Of a DNA stretch of 64,000 bases, positions 20,199 through 33,892 are shown one piece after another. Position numbers and translations under genes: made by a program. Every line of letters begins with the position of its first letter. The stretch's first letter is position 1. Source of the stretch: Candidatus Vesicomyosocius sp. SY067_SCS001 (lineage in GTDB: Bacteria > Pseudomonadota > Gammaproteobacteria > PS1 > Pseudothioglobaceae); assembly GCF_014706615.1 (NCBI RefSeq), contig NZ_CP054877.1:744001-808000 (forward strand), read 5' to 3'. The notes beneath the pieces are model-generated. The model was not told where the DNA came from, ran no database searches, and was given only the letters and a program-made list of their open reading frames with translations.

Positions 20199-22036
20199 AT
20201 AATCCTCAATTTGAAAATAAAATACTCTTTTATAGACTTAGACTAGCACTTATTTTTATTTTTTTACTCACTGCTTTATTAATAATTAGAATTTACAATT
20301 TACAAATAGTAAACTATCAATATTACTTAAAAAAAGCTTTAAACAATCAAATACATACTCTACCAATAACACCTAGTAGAGGAAAAATATTTGATCGTAA
20401 TGGTAATGTTTTAGCTACTAACAAACTAGCATTTAAACTGACCTTAACACAAGAAAAAACTAAAAACATTACAAAAACACTACAACAGCTAAAACAGTAT
20501 GGATTTATCAATAATAAGGATATTAAAATATTTAATCAAAAAATAAAACATTATCAAAAATTTCATAGTATTCCAATTAAATATAACCTTAATGAGATCC
20601 AAGTTGCAAAATTCTTAATTAGCAATATTTTTATTGGTGTAGATATAGAACCTTATTTCCATCGAATCTATCCCAACCAAAATTCTAGCGTTCATGTTAT
20701 TGGTTATGTTTCTAGAATGTCTAAAAAAGATAAACTTATTTATGATAAGAAAAACTATTTAGGCACTTTATTTGTAGGTAAAACTGGCATTGAAAAACAA
20801 TACGAAACACTATTACATGGTACTAACGGCTTACAACAAATCGAACGAAATGTAAATGGTAGGGTTATTCACATCAAAATCATTAAGCCTGCTATTACTG
20901 GTAAGAATTTATATCTAAGCATAGACTTAGACATGCAAAAAAAAGCAGAAGCACTCCTTAAAGGAAAACGAGGCTCAATTGTGGTTATAGATGTCAAAAA
21001 TGGCGAAATATTAACACTCGTTAGTACACCTATTTATAATCCAAACTGGTTTGTAAATGGTATATCACACACCAACTACAACCAATTACAAACATCAAAA
21101 AATATCCCTCAACTTAACCGTGCAATTCAAGGGTTATACCCTCCAGGATCTACAATTAAACCTATGGTGGCTTTAGCAGGCTTAGAAGAGGGAGTTATTA
21201 CTAATATAAGTAGCACTTTTTGCCCAGGATATTACAAATTACCAAATGTTAAACGCAAATTTAACGATTGGAAAAAAACAGGACATGGACATGTCAATGT
21301 CAAAGAATCAATAACACAATCATGCGATGTATTTTTTTATGACTTAGCAAATAAACTAGGTATTGACAAATTACATAATAATTTAGACTTATTTAATTTT
21401 GGCCGAAAGACAAATATTGATATTCCTGGAGAAAATTCCGGAATACTACCATCTAAAACTTGGAAGAAAATTAATAAACATAAACCTTGGTATCGTGGAG
21501 AGACCTTGATTACAGGTATTGGTCAAGGATTTATAGCTGTTACTCCTTTACAGCTTGCAGTTGCCACTACAGCAATTGCCAACAAAGGTATTCTATTTAA
21601 ACCAACCTTGCTTAAAAATACGCAAACATCTGATGATATCATCATCGAATCTAAAAAAGATAGTCATATACAAATTCCAATTAAAAATATTCAAAATTGG
21701 GAAGATGTAATTGACGGAATGAAACAAGCTATTTATGCACCTAAAGGTACTGCTAGAAAGCTCAATAAAGGTTTAACCTATACATTAGCTGGAAAAACTG
21801 GAACCGCACAAGTATTTAGTCTTGACAATACTATAGAACAGTATATTGAAGAAAAACTTGATGAAAGATTAAGAGATCATGCACTATTTACTGGCTTTGC
21901 CCCCATTGAAAATCCAGAAATAGCTATCGCTATTATTGTTGAAAATGCAGGTAATGGTAGCTCAAAAGCAGCACCAATTGCACGTCAAGTACTTGATGTA
22001 TATTTTGATAAACAATTAAACAATACTTTGCCTTAA
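20186..22036 (+). CDS. mrdA: Penicillin-binding protein 2 (elongation transpeptidase)
   Basis: Peptidoglycan transpeptidase for side-wall growth. It has an N-terminal membrane helix (about residues 17-40), a dimerisation domain with PSRGKIFDRNG, and a transpeptidase domain with the active serine S322 in PPGSTIKP, the SxD motif in SCD, and KTGTAQ at 537-542. ATG 20186 (616 residues) fits better than an earlier in-frame TTG at 20156 because it removes most of the overlap with mreD. The usual partner rodA (mrdB), the glycosyltransferase, does not follow. Confidence 0.95.
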   Translation: MQSINNPQFENKILFYRLRLALIFIFLLTALLIIRIYNLQIVNYQYYLKKALNNQIHTLPITPSRGKIFDRNGNVLATNKLAFKLTLTQEKTKNITKTLQQLKQYGFINNKDIKIFNQKIKHYQKFHSIPIKYNLNEIQVAKFLISNIFIGVDIEPYFHRIYPNQNSSVHVIGYVSRMSKKDKLIYDKKNYLGTLFVGKTGIEKQYETLLHGTNGLQQIERNVNGRVIHIKIIKPAITGKNLYLSIDLDMQKKAEALLKGKRGSIVVIDVKNGEILTLVSTPIYNPNWFVNGISHTNYNQLQTSKNIPQLNRAIQGLYPPGSTIKPMVALAGLEEGVITNISSTFCPGYYKLPNVKRKFNDWKKTGHGHVNVKESITQSCDVFFYDLANKLGIDKLHNNLDLFNFGRKTNIDIPGENSGILPSKTWKKINKHKPWYRGETLITGIGQGFIAVTPLQLAVATTAIANKGILFKPTLLKNTQTSDDIIIESKKDSHIQIPIKNIQNWEDVIDGMKQAIYAPKGTARKLNKGLTYTLAGKTGTAQVFSLDNTIEQYIEEKLDERLRDHALFTGFAPIENPEIAIAIIVENAGNGSSKAAPIARQVLDVYFDKQLNNTLP

Positions 22037-22347
22037 TAAATTTCAGTCAATTGGGACTATTAAAATCGGTAAACACGCTTTAAATTAATATAATCATGGA
22101 TGGTTAATTAATTATACAAAATAATTATTTTAGCCTTAGATCAGTCCCATTATAAGATTACTATAAAAATTTAATATTGCTTACTCTATCTCTAAACTAT
22201 GTATTTTAACTAAATCTAGCCATCAATACTTAACAAGTATTTATATTTTCTTTCTCTAATAAAACTCCAAACCTACTGAAAACTCTTATTTGATGAACAT
22301 CAAAGTATAGCCTTCAAAATGATCACTAAAAAATAATAAATTATTAC
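22037..22347. other. Non-coding gap mrdA-tgt
   Basis: 311 bases between convergent genes. rodA would be expected after mrdA in most gammaproteobacteria, but no frame here reads like RodA. No strong terminator hairpin was seen. Confidence 0.5.
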
Positions 22348-25243
<2,896 letters not shown>

Positions 25244-25696
25244 AATATATAAGATTATTATTGGGTAGAGGTACGTCTTTTTTACAAGTAATTTTTATCA
25301 TTTTATTGGTTTTAAACTAACCTTGATTATGTAATAATTCCTGTTAACAAGATATATAACTAACTAAATAGGTATCATCACAAACCAATACTCTATTCAA
25401 TAACATATAATATTAGTGGTTTTTACCTGATAAACAAGGGTTTGCAAATTTCAATTACTCTAACCCTTTAGGTGACATTAATATAAATTAAAATTTATAT
25501 TTCCTATAAAAGTTGCTTTAATATCACTTTTAGTCTAATAATAGCCTCAAAATATAACTAAACCTTTATAAAATTATTTATCAATCTGATACGGACTACT
25601 TATAGGGCTTATTTTTTCTGTTCATTCATGTTATTTTTCCTAGGTAGAATACTATTAATTGTTTATGCAAAATATTTTCACAATTATATCTGAAAT
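25244..25696. other. Non-coding gap ABC exporter-ribD
   Basis: 453 bases between divergent genes, with a ten-base AT-only inverted repeat at 25480-25501. I looked for an FMN riboswitch before ribD and saw none of its conserved blocks. Confidence 0.5.
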
Positions 25697-26746
25697 ATGA
25701 TAACAACTTTTTCGAAAAATGAAACCCAAAATATGACAATTGCACTCAAACTTGCCTTACAAGGAAGATACGGTGTAAAGTCTAATCCTATGGTAGGTTG
25801 TGTAATTGTTAAACATTCCAAGATTATTGCCAAAGGATATCACAAAAGTTTTGGCCAAGAGCACGGAGAAATTAATGCCTTAAAACAAATTAACTATAAA
25901 GCTCTGGGTGCTACACTCTACGTCACTCTAGAACCTTGTTCACATCAAGGGAAAACACCGTCTTGTGCACAAGCCATTATTAACTCAGGTGTTAAAAAAG
26001 TTATTATCGCTATGCTTGATCCTAATCCTCTAGTCAATGGTAAAGGGGTTGTTATACTTGAATATGCAGGTGTTGAGGTTAAAATTGGTCTTTTAAAAAA
26101 TGATGCATTAATTCTTAATCAAGGATTTATTAAGCGTATACAAACTAATAAGCCTTTTGTACGTTGTAAAGTAGCTATGAGTATTGATGGGAAAACCTCA
26201 ATGAGTTCAGGTGAAAGTAAATGGATTACCTCAAAAATTGCAAGATTAGACGTACAAAAACTACGTGCCAATCACCAAGCAATTATAACTGGATCAGGTA
26301 CAATTATTAAGGACAATCCTTTAATGACAGTACGTCTTGATGATGTTAATTCAAAACCACTACGTATTGTAATTGATAGTAAGAATCAAATAACAGATAC
26401 CTCGCTTAATATATTTAACACTGATGCACCAACACTAATCCTAAACCCGGATAACACCAAGGTACTTGCCTCTGGCAAACTAGATCTTAATAATGTATTA
26501 ATCCAACTAGGCAATCAAGGTATTAATAATGTTTTACTTGAAGCAGGTCCTAAACTGATTGGAGCTATGATTAAAATGAAATTAATTGATGAGTTTATTA
26601 TTTATATGGCTCCTATATTAATGGGCAGTGATGCTAATTCAATACTTAATCTAGTTATTAAAGATATGACTTATAAAATCAAACTAGATATTATTGATGT
26701 TAAGATGATAGGTAACAATATTAAAATAACTGCTACTTTAAAATGA
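25697..26746 (+). CDS. ribD: Riboflavin biosynthesis deaminase-reductase
   Basis: Two steps of riboflavin synthesis: deaminase then NADPH reductase. The deaminase domain (1-145) has zinc motifs HGEINA and PCSHQGKTPSC; the reductase domain (about 150-349) begins PFVRCKVAMSIDGKTS and contains NNVLLEAGP. 349 residues is normal. The stop overlaps coaBC by four bases (ATGA), so the two flavin/CoA genes are coupled. The ribosome site is weak. Confidence 0.95.
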   Translation: MITTFSKNETQNMTIALKLALQGRYGVKSNPMVGCVIVKHSKIIAKGYHKSFGQEHGEINALKQINYKALGATLYVTLEPCSHQGKTPSCAQAIINSGVKKVIIAMLDPNPLVNGKGVVILEYAGVEVKIGLLKNDALILNQGFIKRIQTNKPFVRCKVAMSIDGKTSMSSGESKWITSKIARLDVQKLRANHQAIITGSGTIIKDNPLMTVRLDDVNSKPLRIVIDSKNQITDTSLNIFNTDAPTLILNPDNTKVLASGKLDLNNVLIQLGNQGINNVLLEAGPKLIGAMIKMKLIDEFIIYMAPILMGSDANSILNLVIKDMTYKIKLDIIDVKMIGNNIKITATLK

Positions 26747-27936
26747 ATAACTTAACTAATAAGCACATAATCATTGGTGTTAGTGGCTCTATTTCAGCTT
26801 ATAAAGCACCTGATATTGTGCGTCGGTTACAAGATTTTAATGCTAAGGTAAAAGTAATTCTTACCAAAGGAGGCGCCAAATTTATTACTAAATGGTCATT
26901 ACAATCAATCTCACAAAATAAAGTCTATCATAATTTATGGGATGAAGATGCTGAATTTGGCATGATACATATTGAACTTGCTAGATGGGCAGATGCTATT
27001 TTAATAGCTCCTGCTAGCGCCAATACTATTACCAATATCGCTATAGGTAAAGCTAATGATTTATTAAGTAGTGTTGTCTTAGCAAGTGACGCATTATTGC
27101 TCATCGCACCTGCTATGAACCTAAAAATGTATCAATCTAACGTTCTTCAAAACAACTTATCAATACTTACTAATCGGCATGCAATCATTATTAAACCAGG
27201 ATCTGGTGAGCAAGTTTGTGGCGATATTGGTATGGGAAAACTCGCAGAGCCATCAAACATCGCAAAACAAGTGGTTCAGCAGTTCATTAGCACAAAACTA
27301 ACTGGTAAAAAAGTACTAATTACTTTAGGTTCTACTATTGAAGCAATTGACCCAATTAGATTTATTTCTAATCACAGTAGTGGAAAAATGGGTATGGAAT
27401 TAGTCAATACTTGTATCGAATCAGGAGCATCAGTAACCTGTATTTATGGCAATATCACCACCACTCTAAATGCAAAATCTAACAACATATCAATTGTTAA
27501 CGCACAACAGATGTATGATAAAGTCATGGATAATATTACTAATCAAGATATTTTTATTGCTTGTGCAGCTGTAAGTGATTTTTCTGCTAAAAATACAAAA
27601 AATCAAAAAATCAAAAACAATAGAAGAAATCTAACACTTGAACTTATTCCAAATAAAGACATATTAGCAGATGTCTGCAAATTAAAAGAAAAACCTATTT
27701 GTATAGGGTTTGCTGCAGAAACACAAAATATGCTAAAAAATGCTAAAAATAAGCTTAAAAATAAAGGTTGTGATGTCATTATTCTAAATGATGTTTCAAA
27801 TGCTAATTTTGGCTTCAATACGGATGAAAACGAAGTAACTTTTTTAAGTAAAAATTTAAACAAAAAAATTGCTAAAAGTAGCAAAAAAAAAGTAGCAAAA
27901 AAAATACTTGAAATATTTATTAAAGAATACTTTTAA
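26743..27936 (+). CDS. coaBC: Bifunctional phosphopantothenoylcysteine synthetase/decarboxylase
   Basis: Two steps of coenzyme A synthesis. The N-terminal flavin decarboxylase (CoaC, 1-185) shows GVSGSISAYKAPDIVR, the catalytic-histidine segment MIHIELARWAD and PAMNLKMY. The C-terminal CTP-dependent synthetase (CoaB, from about 190) shows SNHSSGKMG, ACAAVSDF and the lysine-rich substrate loop. 397 residues is normal. The start overlaps ribD by four bases. dut, a frequent downstream partner, is not present. Confidence 0.95.
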   Translation: MNNLTNKHIIIGVSGSISAYKAPDIVRRLQDFNAKVKVILTKGGAKFITKWSLQSISQNKVYHNLWDEDAEFGMIHIELARWADAILIAPASANTITNIAIGKANDLLSSVVLASDALLLIAPAMNLKMYQSNVLQNNLSILTNRHAIIIKPGSGEQVCGDIGMGKLAEPSNIAKQVVQQFISTKLTGKKVLITLGSTIEAIDPIRFISNHSSGKMGMELVNTCIESGASVTCIYGNITTTLNAKSNNISIVNAQQMYDKVMDNITNQDIFIACAAVSDFSAKNTKNQKIKNNRRNLTLELIPNKDILADVCKLKEKPICIGFAAETQNMLKNAKNKLKNKGCDVIILNDVSNANFGFNTDENEVTFLSKNLNKKIAKSSKKKVAKKILEIFIKEYF

Positions 27937-28733
27937 ATATTAAAATAACACTGTTAAATCAACACCCAATAGACTTACTCACAATACTGTGGATAAACGT
28001 GTTAATATCTCATTAAAAAGTACTTAAAACACTTATATATTACATCTTTTTGTGGTTTTAAATAAAAATTAATCAGTTATATTTTTTAATTAAAAATCAA
28101 TAACTTATATAAACTTATATAAGATCACTACCTGAAAAAATATCTATTAAATTATTTAAAAACACTTTAGAGGAAAACTTAACAAGTTTAACGTGTTAAA
28201 TTAAGACTTTATTGATATATTTAACGACAATAAATTAATAATACCTCTGATTATTATGTTAGTTTATCATTTAACAAAACCTTAACAATTAAACTCTGTA
28301 TTGCGTGCAATCTTTGCTATTTTCATCATTTTTAAATAATGTAAAATACAAGATTATAAGATTTAATTAAACCTTATCTATTTTTTAAATAAGTCACAAA
28401 TTTGTAATATAATATCTAATAAGTATAATTAGGATTTCTTTAAATCCATCAATAGCATCTTAGTATTATTTTTAACCTGTACATATATAAACTTATATTT
28501 GATTCTATATTTTTATGTTACGATTACTAGTCAACATACAAAATATAAATATGTTCTAGATTATTCGGTTAATCTAACATTCAAGTACTGATTAACCCTA
28601 ACATAATACCTTATCTTTAATAACCAGATATTTATAATCCATTCTTGAATATCAACTTAATCAATACACTTGTAAAGTATTATTTTAATTTTTAAAAGTG
28701 ATTTAATTTATAGGGAGCCATATACTCTACTTG
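27937..28733. other. Long non-coding gap coaBC-dnaE
   Basis: About 800 bases between convergent genes. It contains one exact DnaA box (TGTGGATAA, 27988-27996) but no cluster of boxes. I found no readable gene remnant; all frames are full of stops. Confidence 0.5.
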
Positions 28734-31700
28734 CTAATGATAATAAACTTTGCTTACCTGATCTTGAGCTAAGACATTAACAGCATCAATTAACTGCTGA
28801 TTAGGTGCCACTAAATAAACTTTGTTTAACAACATACTACCTATTAAATTATCAACAATATAAGTTATTTTAACTGGGCAATTGCCCTTATATTCAATCA
28901 GAATCTTAATAAGTTTATCAAAAATTGATTGGTGTTTAGTGTTTAATAATACTTCAAAACCCTTGGCATAACTTATTTTTACTTGCTCAATATTTTCAAT
29001 TTTATTAACCACTAGTTGCCATTGATTTCTAAAATCTTTATTAATATTACCAGAAATAACCACCACTTCATCAATCATAAGTTGATTACTCACTAAAGTT
29101 AGAGTTTTCGTAAATACCACAGCATTTAATGACGTAGAGTCATCTTCAATTGTAATTATAGCAATTTGCTCTCCATTCTTAATAGAGCGATAACGTAGAT
29201 CTGAAATTAACGCTAATACACGTACATCTCTATTATTTCTAAAGACAATCTTAGAAGGTAATACTACATTAATGTTCTTTAAATCGGTCACTGTATACTC
29301 ATTAGTAGGGTGATTATAAAAATAATAGCCCAGCACGCTTTTTTCTAATTGTAATCTTTTTTTAAACGAAAAACTTGGTGCTAAAAGATAACGTGTTTCA
29401 TATTCACTATGTGGAAATAATCCATTCTGACCAGAAAAATAGTCACTTTGTTTTTGTTCCGCTTGTCTAATAGCTATAGGATAAGTTTTAATTAGACTCT
29501 CCCTATTCACGCCTAATATATCAAAAGCACCACTATAAATTAATGCTTCAATAGCACGTTTATTCAAATAACACTTTTCAATTCTAGAACAAAATTCGAA
29601 TAAATCCTTGTAGGTACCATTAGCACTACGTTCAAATACAACCGCATCAACCAAGGCTACACCAACACCTTTAATTGCACCAAGACCATACAAGACTGTC
29701 TTTTCATCAAGAATGCTAAATTCGTAATTAGACTCACACACATTTGGACCATTAACAATCAACCCTATTTGACGGGTCTCGCTTATAGTAAATGAAACCC
29801 TATCCGTATCATCCATCATGCCAGATAAAACTGCAGCCATAAAAGGAGCTGGATAATGAGACTTAAGCCAAGCAGTATGATAAGAAACATATGCATATGC
29901 CACCGAATGAGACTTGTTAAAACCATAGCCTGAAAACTTATCAATCAAATCAAAAATTTCATTGGCTTTTTTTTCATTAATACCCTTTTCAGCAGCACCT
30001 TTAACAAAAACACTACGTTGACGATTCATTTCGCTAGCTTTTTTCTTACCCATCGCGCGCCTAAGCAAATCTGCACCACCTAAAGAATATCCTGCCATCA
30101 CTTGTGCAGATTTCATTACTTGTTCTTGATATAAAAATACACCATTAGTTGGTTTAAGAATTTGTTCTAGCATAGGGTGGGGATACTTAATCTGTGCACC
30201 ATGTTTTACATTAATATAATCATCTACCATACCTGCATCTAATGGACCTGGACGATATAATGCCAGCATTGCAACAATATCTTCAAAATTATCTACTTGA
30301 AGTTTCTTTAAATAACTACGCATCCCTTTAGACTCTAATTGAAAAACACCAGTTGTATCACAACTTTGAAGTAGTTTATAAACTTTTTTATCATCTAATG
30401 GTAAAGTATCTAAGTTAATCGGTTCATCTGATAAACCATTAATACTAATTAGTTTAATGGCCTTGTGAATAACTGTTAAATTAGATAATCCTAAAAAATC
30501 AAACTTAACCAAACCAACTGCCTCAACATCATCCTTATCGAATTGAGAAACTACTCTATCATTCTCACCATAGCCTTTATATACTGGACAAAAATCACTA
30601 ATTTTACTAGGTGCAATCACTACTCCACCTGCGTGAGTACCAACGTTTCTTACTAAACCCTCTAATTGCTTAGAAAGATTAATTAATGCTGTTACACTTT
30701 CTTCTGAATCATAACGAGCTCGCAATTCTTTAGAACCCCCTTTCTTAGGCTCACTCAAAGCTTTTTCAAGTGTCACCCTTAAATCGTTAGGAATTAACTT
30801 TGATATTTTGTCACTAAACCCATAAGGATGTCCCAAAACACGCCCTACATCACGCACTACACCTTTAGCCGCCATCGTACCATAGGTAATAATTTGTGAA
30901 ACCTTCTCATGACCATACTTTTTAGCTACATAACTAATCACTTCATCCCGACGATCAGTACAAAAATCAATGTCAAGATCTGGCATTGAAACTCGCTCTG
31001 GATTTAGAAAACGTTCAAATAATAATTCATGCTTAATTGGGTCAACATTAGTAATACCTAGAACATAAGCCACTAAAGAACCAGCACCTGAACCACGACC
31101 TGGACCTACTGGTATATCATTTTCTTTTGACCATCTAATAAAGTCTGCTACAATCAAAAAATAACCTGAAAATCCCATTTGAATAATAATATCAAGTTCA
31201 AATTTTAAACGTTGTTGATAAATATTAACATCTACCTTTAAGTTTTTCAGACGTTGAACCAAACCACTCTCTGACTCTTCACTAAAAAATTGTTCTATAG
31301 TTAAGTGTTCTGGAATAGGAAAATCTGGCAAATGATTCCTTTTAAATAACTCAAAATGTACATTACAACGTTTAGCTAGCTCTAATGTATTTTCTAAAAT
31401 TTCTGGTAAATCAGAAAATAACTTATGCATTTGTTCAGGTGATTTTAAAAATTGCTGATTAGAAAAATGTCGCTTACGCTGCGTGTCATCTAAGAGGCTA
31501 CCCTGAGAAATACAAATCCTAGCCTCATGTGCATCAAAATCACTTTCATTTAAAAATTGTACATCATTAGTTGCCACAACAGCAATATCAAGTTCAAGTG
31601 CCAATTTAATACAAAGATGTAAATGCTTTTCATCAAACTCCCTTGAAGTTCTTTGAACACCTAAATAATAACGATCAACAAAAATAGCATGCCAAAACTC

Positions 31701-32159
31701 AGATTTATGCTTAGCTTCAACTATTTTATTTGATATTAAATATTTAGCTACATCACTATAAATAGGAGTTGCAATCATGATCAAGCCTTGATTATAGTCA
31801 ATTAACTCTTGCTGTGTTATGCTGACACGCTCACATGAACGTCCTTGAGTATAAGACAAAGAAATCAATTCAGAAAGATTAAGATAGCCTTGATGATCTT
31901 GACATAATAATAAACCTGAAGAAAACTCACCTTCCTTGTCTTTAATATTAATTCTAGCACCAAATATTGGCTTTATCTTAGCAGCAATAGCGTTTTGATA
32001 AAATTTAACTGCTGCAAAAAGATTAGATTCATCCGTTAATGCAATTGAATCCATGCCAATTTCTTGTACTTTTTCAATAAATTTTGAAATACGTACTACA
32101 GAGTTTTCAACTGAAAACTCACTTTGACAATGTAGATGTACAAAACCAGGATTAACCAT
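28734..32159 (-). CDS. dnaE: DNA polymerase III alpha subunit
   Basis: Replicative polymerase. Order: PHP domain (1-275, starting FVHLHCQSEFS), palm with the catalytic aspartates D396 and D398 in PDLDIDF, fingers, helix-hairpin-helix region, OB fold near the C-terminus (about 985-1065). The sequence NVGTHAGGVVIAP and YRPGPLDAGM are typical of DnaE1. 1141 residues is close to E. coli (1160). It is monocistronic with long gaps on both sides. Confidence 0.97.
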   Translation of the reverse strand: MVNPGFVHLHCQSEFSVENSVVRISKFIEKVQEIGMDSIALTDESNLFAAVKFYQNAIAAKIKPIFGARINIKDKEGEFSSGLLLCQDHQGYLNLSELISLSYTQGRSCERVSITQQELIDYNQGLIMIATPIYSDVAKYLISNKIVEAKHKSEFWHAIFVDRYYLGVQRTSREFDEKHLHLCIKLALELDIAVVATNDVQFLNESDFDAHEARICISQGSLLDDTQRKRHFSNQQFLKSPEQMHKLFSDLPEILENTLELAKRCNVHFELFKRNHLPDFPIPEHLTIEQFFSEESESGLVQRLKNLKVDVNIYQQRLKFELDIIIQMGFSGYFLIVADFIRWSKENDIPVGPGRGSGAGSLVAYVLGITNVDPIKHELLFERFLNPERVSMPDLDIDFCTDRRDEVISYVAKKYGHEKVSQIITYGTMAAKGVVRDVGRVLGHPYGFSDKISKLIPNDLRVTLEKALSEPKKGGSKELRARYDSEESVTALINLSKQLEGLVRNVGTHAGGVVIAPSKISDFCPVYKGYGENDRVVSQFDKDDVEAVGLVKFDFLGLSNLTVIHKAIKLISINGLSDEPINLDTLPLDDKKVYKLLQSCDTTGVFQLESKGMRSYLKKLQVDNFEDIVAMLALYRPGPLDAGMVDDYINVKHGAQIKYPHPMLEQILKPTNGVFLYQEQVMKSAQVMAGYSLGGADLLRRAMGKKKASEMNRQRSVFVKGAAEKGINEKKANEIFDLIDKFSGYGFNKSHSVAYAYVSYHTAWLKSHYPAPFMAAVLSGMMDDTDRVSFTISETRQIGLIVNGPNVCESNYEFSILDEKTVLYGLGAIKGVGVALVDAVVFERSANGTYKDLFEFCSRIEKCYLNKRAIEALIYSGAFDILGVNRESLIKTYPIAIRQAEQKQSDYFSGQNGLFPHSEYETRYLLAPSFSFKKRLQLEKSVLGYYFYNHPTNEYTVTDLKNINVVLPSKIVFRNNRDVRVLALISDLRYRSIKNGEQIAIITIEDDSTSLNAVVFTKTLTLVSNQLMIDEVVVISGNINKDFRNQWQLVVNKIENIEQVKISYAKGFEVLLNTKHQSIFDKLIKILIEYKGNCPVKITYIVDNLIGSMLLNKVYLVAPNQQLIDAVNVLAQDQVSKVYYH

Positions 32160-32382
32160 TAAAAATAATTAAAATAAATTTGATGAATACTTACCTATTT
32201 TACAAGTCTAAACAAACTAATCTTAAATACTTAATTTTATTTTAAATAGCGCTAATTTTCAAAAAAATATATAAAAAAATTTCAAATATAAAACAACAGA
32301 ATATTAGAAAACTTAATATATCTTTTTATAATAAACAATAGAAAATAGAAGCATTATATATATATAAACCCACTAAATTTTC

Positions 32383-32706
32383 TTAGAACCTAGGACCTGC
32401 TGTTTTTGCTAAAATAGTTTGTAATGTTGCATTAACTGTTTGCTTATAAGCTTTATTTGCCAAGATAAGTGCCGCAACATTTTTACCTGATTTATACAAT
32501 TTTCTGGCTTCTTTAATCATTTTTCCAGTATCACGCCATGCCATACTTTCAGCAAGATTATCTTTATAGCCAGTTTCAGCTGCCGCAATAACAGACTTAA
32601 ATGAATTAGAGTCATTGTTCCAATTATGCAAACTACCCATGTAGCCAGCCAGAGCTGTTAAAGTAAATAATAATAAAGCTATTAATAATACTCTTTTTAT
32701 TAGCAT
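32383..32706 (-). CDS. soxK: SoxXA-binding protein SoxK (SAXB-like)
   Basis: Small periplasmic protein of the kind that binds the SoxXA cytochrome and aids its activity (known from Thiomicrospira as SAXB). The 107 residues begin with a signal helix (about 1-20, ending TALAG) and then a conserved helical region MAWRDTGKMIKEARKLYKSG...ALANKAYKQTVNATLQ-like. The start ATG 32706 is preceded by AGGAGAGAG and lies seven bases after soxA, giving operon context; a longer start inside soxA is unlikely. Family assignment is from the pattern and the position after soxA. Confidence 0.75.
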   Translation of the reverse strand: MLIKRVLLIALLLFTLTALAGYMGSLHNWNNDSNSFKSVIAAAETGYKDNLAESMAWRDTGKMIKEARKLYKSGKNVAALILANKAYKQTVNATLQTILAKTAGPRF

Positions 32707-32713
32707 CTCTCTC

Positions 32714-33538
32714 CTATTTTCTATATCTATCGACAGTAATTTTAAGACCATTACTCATTGCCTGGTGGAAAAATTCCATATTACGAAGGGCTTCTGTTTG
32801 AGGTTTTAATGGATTAGCGCGCATATTCTTTAAACAACTAGAGTAGCGACGATGCAATGTACCCATACCACTCCATTTTACGCGATACATAGGTATGTGA
32901 GTAGTATGCCCTAATACAGGAGATAGAATATCAGCACGAGCTTTTCTACCTGCGTTATAAACATGACAATCTGCACAAGACATATTAAACTGACCACGCT
33001 TGGCATAAAAGAAAATCTTACCTTTCTCATAAGCCGCTTTAGCACCAAAAGACTCAACTTTTACATTAATCTTTTGTCCAGCTGCTTGGTCTGAAATCCA
33101 AGCGCTAATACGAGCAATTTTACCTTTATTGTAATTTAATTTATTACCAGTTTGGTTTTGATAACAATTTTTAATTGCAGTTTCAAGTGTGACTACTTGC
33201 TGAGTCGATTCATTAAAGTATGGATGTTTAATACGAGCTACTACTGGGTCTTTCAGTGAAAGACATTTGTTAAGACCAAACTTCAAATACTCCTTGCCAC
33301 CATCCTCCACTGCCTCCTCATAAGGAGGAATACCATCTAAAATTTCTTCAAATTGTTCCCTTGAATCTTGATCAATCATATATACACCATCGGTATAGTC
33401 TGCAAATTCAACACTCGGAAAAATTGTTTTAAAATGATTAATAAGGGCCTTTTGGTCAAATTTAACATCAGCTAATACCACACTAACTAAAAAACCTAAA
33501 CAAACCATTATGGTTATTATTTTTTTCATTAATTTCAC
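32714..33538 (-). CDS. soxA: Sulfur-oxidation cytochrome SoxA, single-haem type
   Basis: Haem subunit of SoxXA, which attaches thiosulfate to the SoxY cysteine in the periplasm. It has an N-terminal signal (about 1-23, ending VVLA). One haem motif, CADCH at 188-192, is present; the usual N-terminal haem motif is missing and two cysteines (C92, C125) remain, as in the single-haem SoxA with a disulfide. C235 in YSSCLKNMR fits the active-site cysteine that carries a persulfide and ligates the haem. 274 residues. ATG 33538 or 33529 could be the start; both keep the signal. Confidence 0.95.
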   Translation of the reverse strand: MKLMKKIITIMVCLGFLVSVVLADVKFDQKALINHFKTIFPSVEFADYTDGVYMIDQDSREQFEEILDGIPPYEEAVEDGGKEYLKFGLNKCLSLKDPVVARIKHPYFNESTQQVVTLETAIKNCYQNQTGNKLNYNKGKIARISAWISDQAAGQKINVKVESFGAKAAYEKGKIFFYAKRGQFNMSCADCHVYNAGRKARADILSPVLGHTTHIPMYRVKWSGMGTLHRRYSSCLKNMRANPLKPQTEALRNMEFFHQAMSNGLKITVDRYRK

Positions 33539-33556
33539 ATCAGTAATTATAAACAG

Positions 33557-33859
33557 TTATTTAGACTTTGCAGTCGCAGAACCTATTTCATCTTTATTGT
33601 CTTTGTACTTAAGTTCAATTATATCGCCTTTCTTACCAGTTACCTTAAACTTAAAATATGGATTTTTAGAAATCGAGCTACCAATATCAGCATCTACAAC
33701 TTTGTTACCATTATGTAATATAACTATATTTTCAATATAATTCGCTGGGACTATTTTACCTTTTTTCTTACGTAAACCTGTTTCCATAGGGTGTTTAATT
33801 AAACATTTAATACTAATTACACCTTTTCTTGCCTTGGGTTTTAATTTAATACTTGCCAT
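33557..33859 (-). CDS. soxZ: Sulfur carrier partner SoxZ
   Basis: Partner of SoxY; together they carry the sulfur substrate through the periplasmic Sox cycle. 100 residues, all beta-type sequence, starting MASIKLKPKARKGVISIKCLIKHPMETG, a typical SoxZ start. It has no signal peptide, as expected because it is exported with SoxY. It lies between soxY and soxA in the normal order soxXYZA. Confidence 0.95.
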   Translation of the reverse strand: MASIKLKPKARKGVISIKCLIKHPMETGLRKKKGKIVPANYIENIVILHNGNKVVDADIGSSISKNPYFKFKVTGKKGDIIELKYKDNKDEIGSATAKSK

Positions 33860-33892
33860 TTATATATACTCCATTTTAATATAATTAGTTAA

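Noticed and set aside
25244-25696. FMN riboswitch before ribD
   Set aside because: None of the conserved RFN sequence blocks is present.
27988-27996. Exact DnaA box in the coaBC-dnaE gap as a replication origin
   Set aside because: Single box with no cluster, and exact boxes also occur by chance inside hemJ and secE. Strand-skew over the whole genome would be needed.
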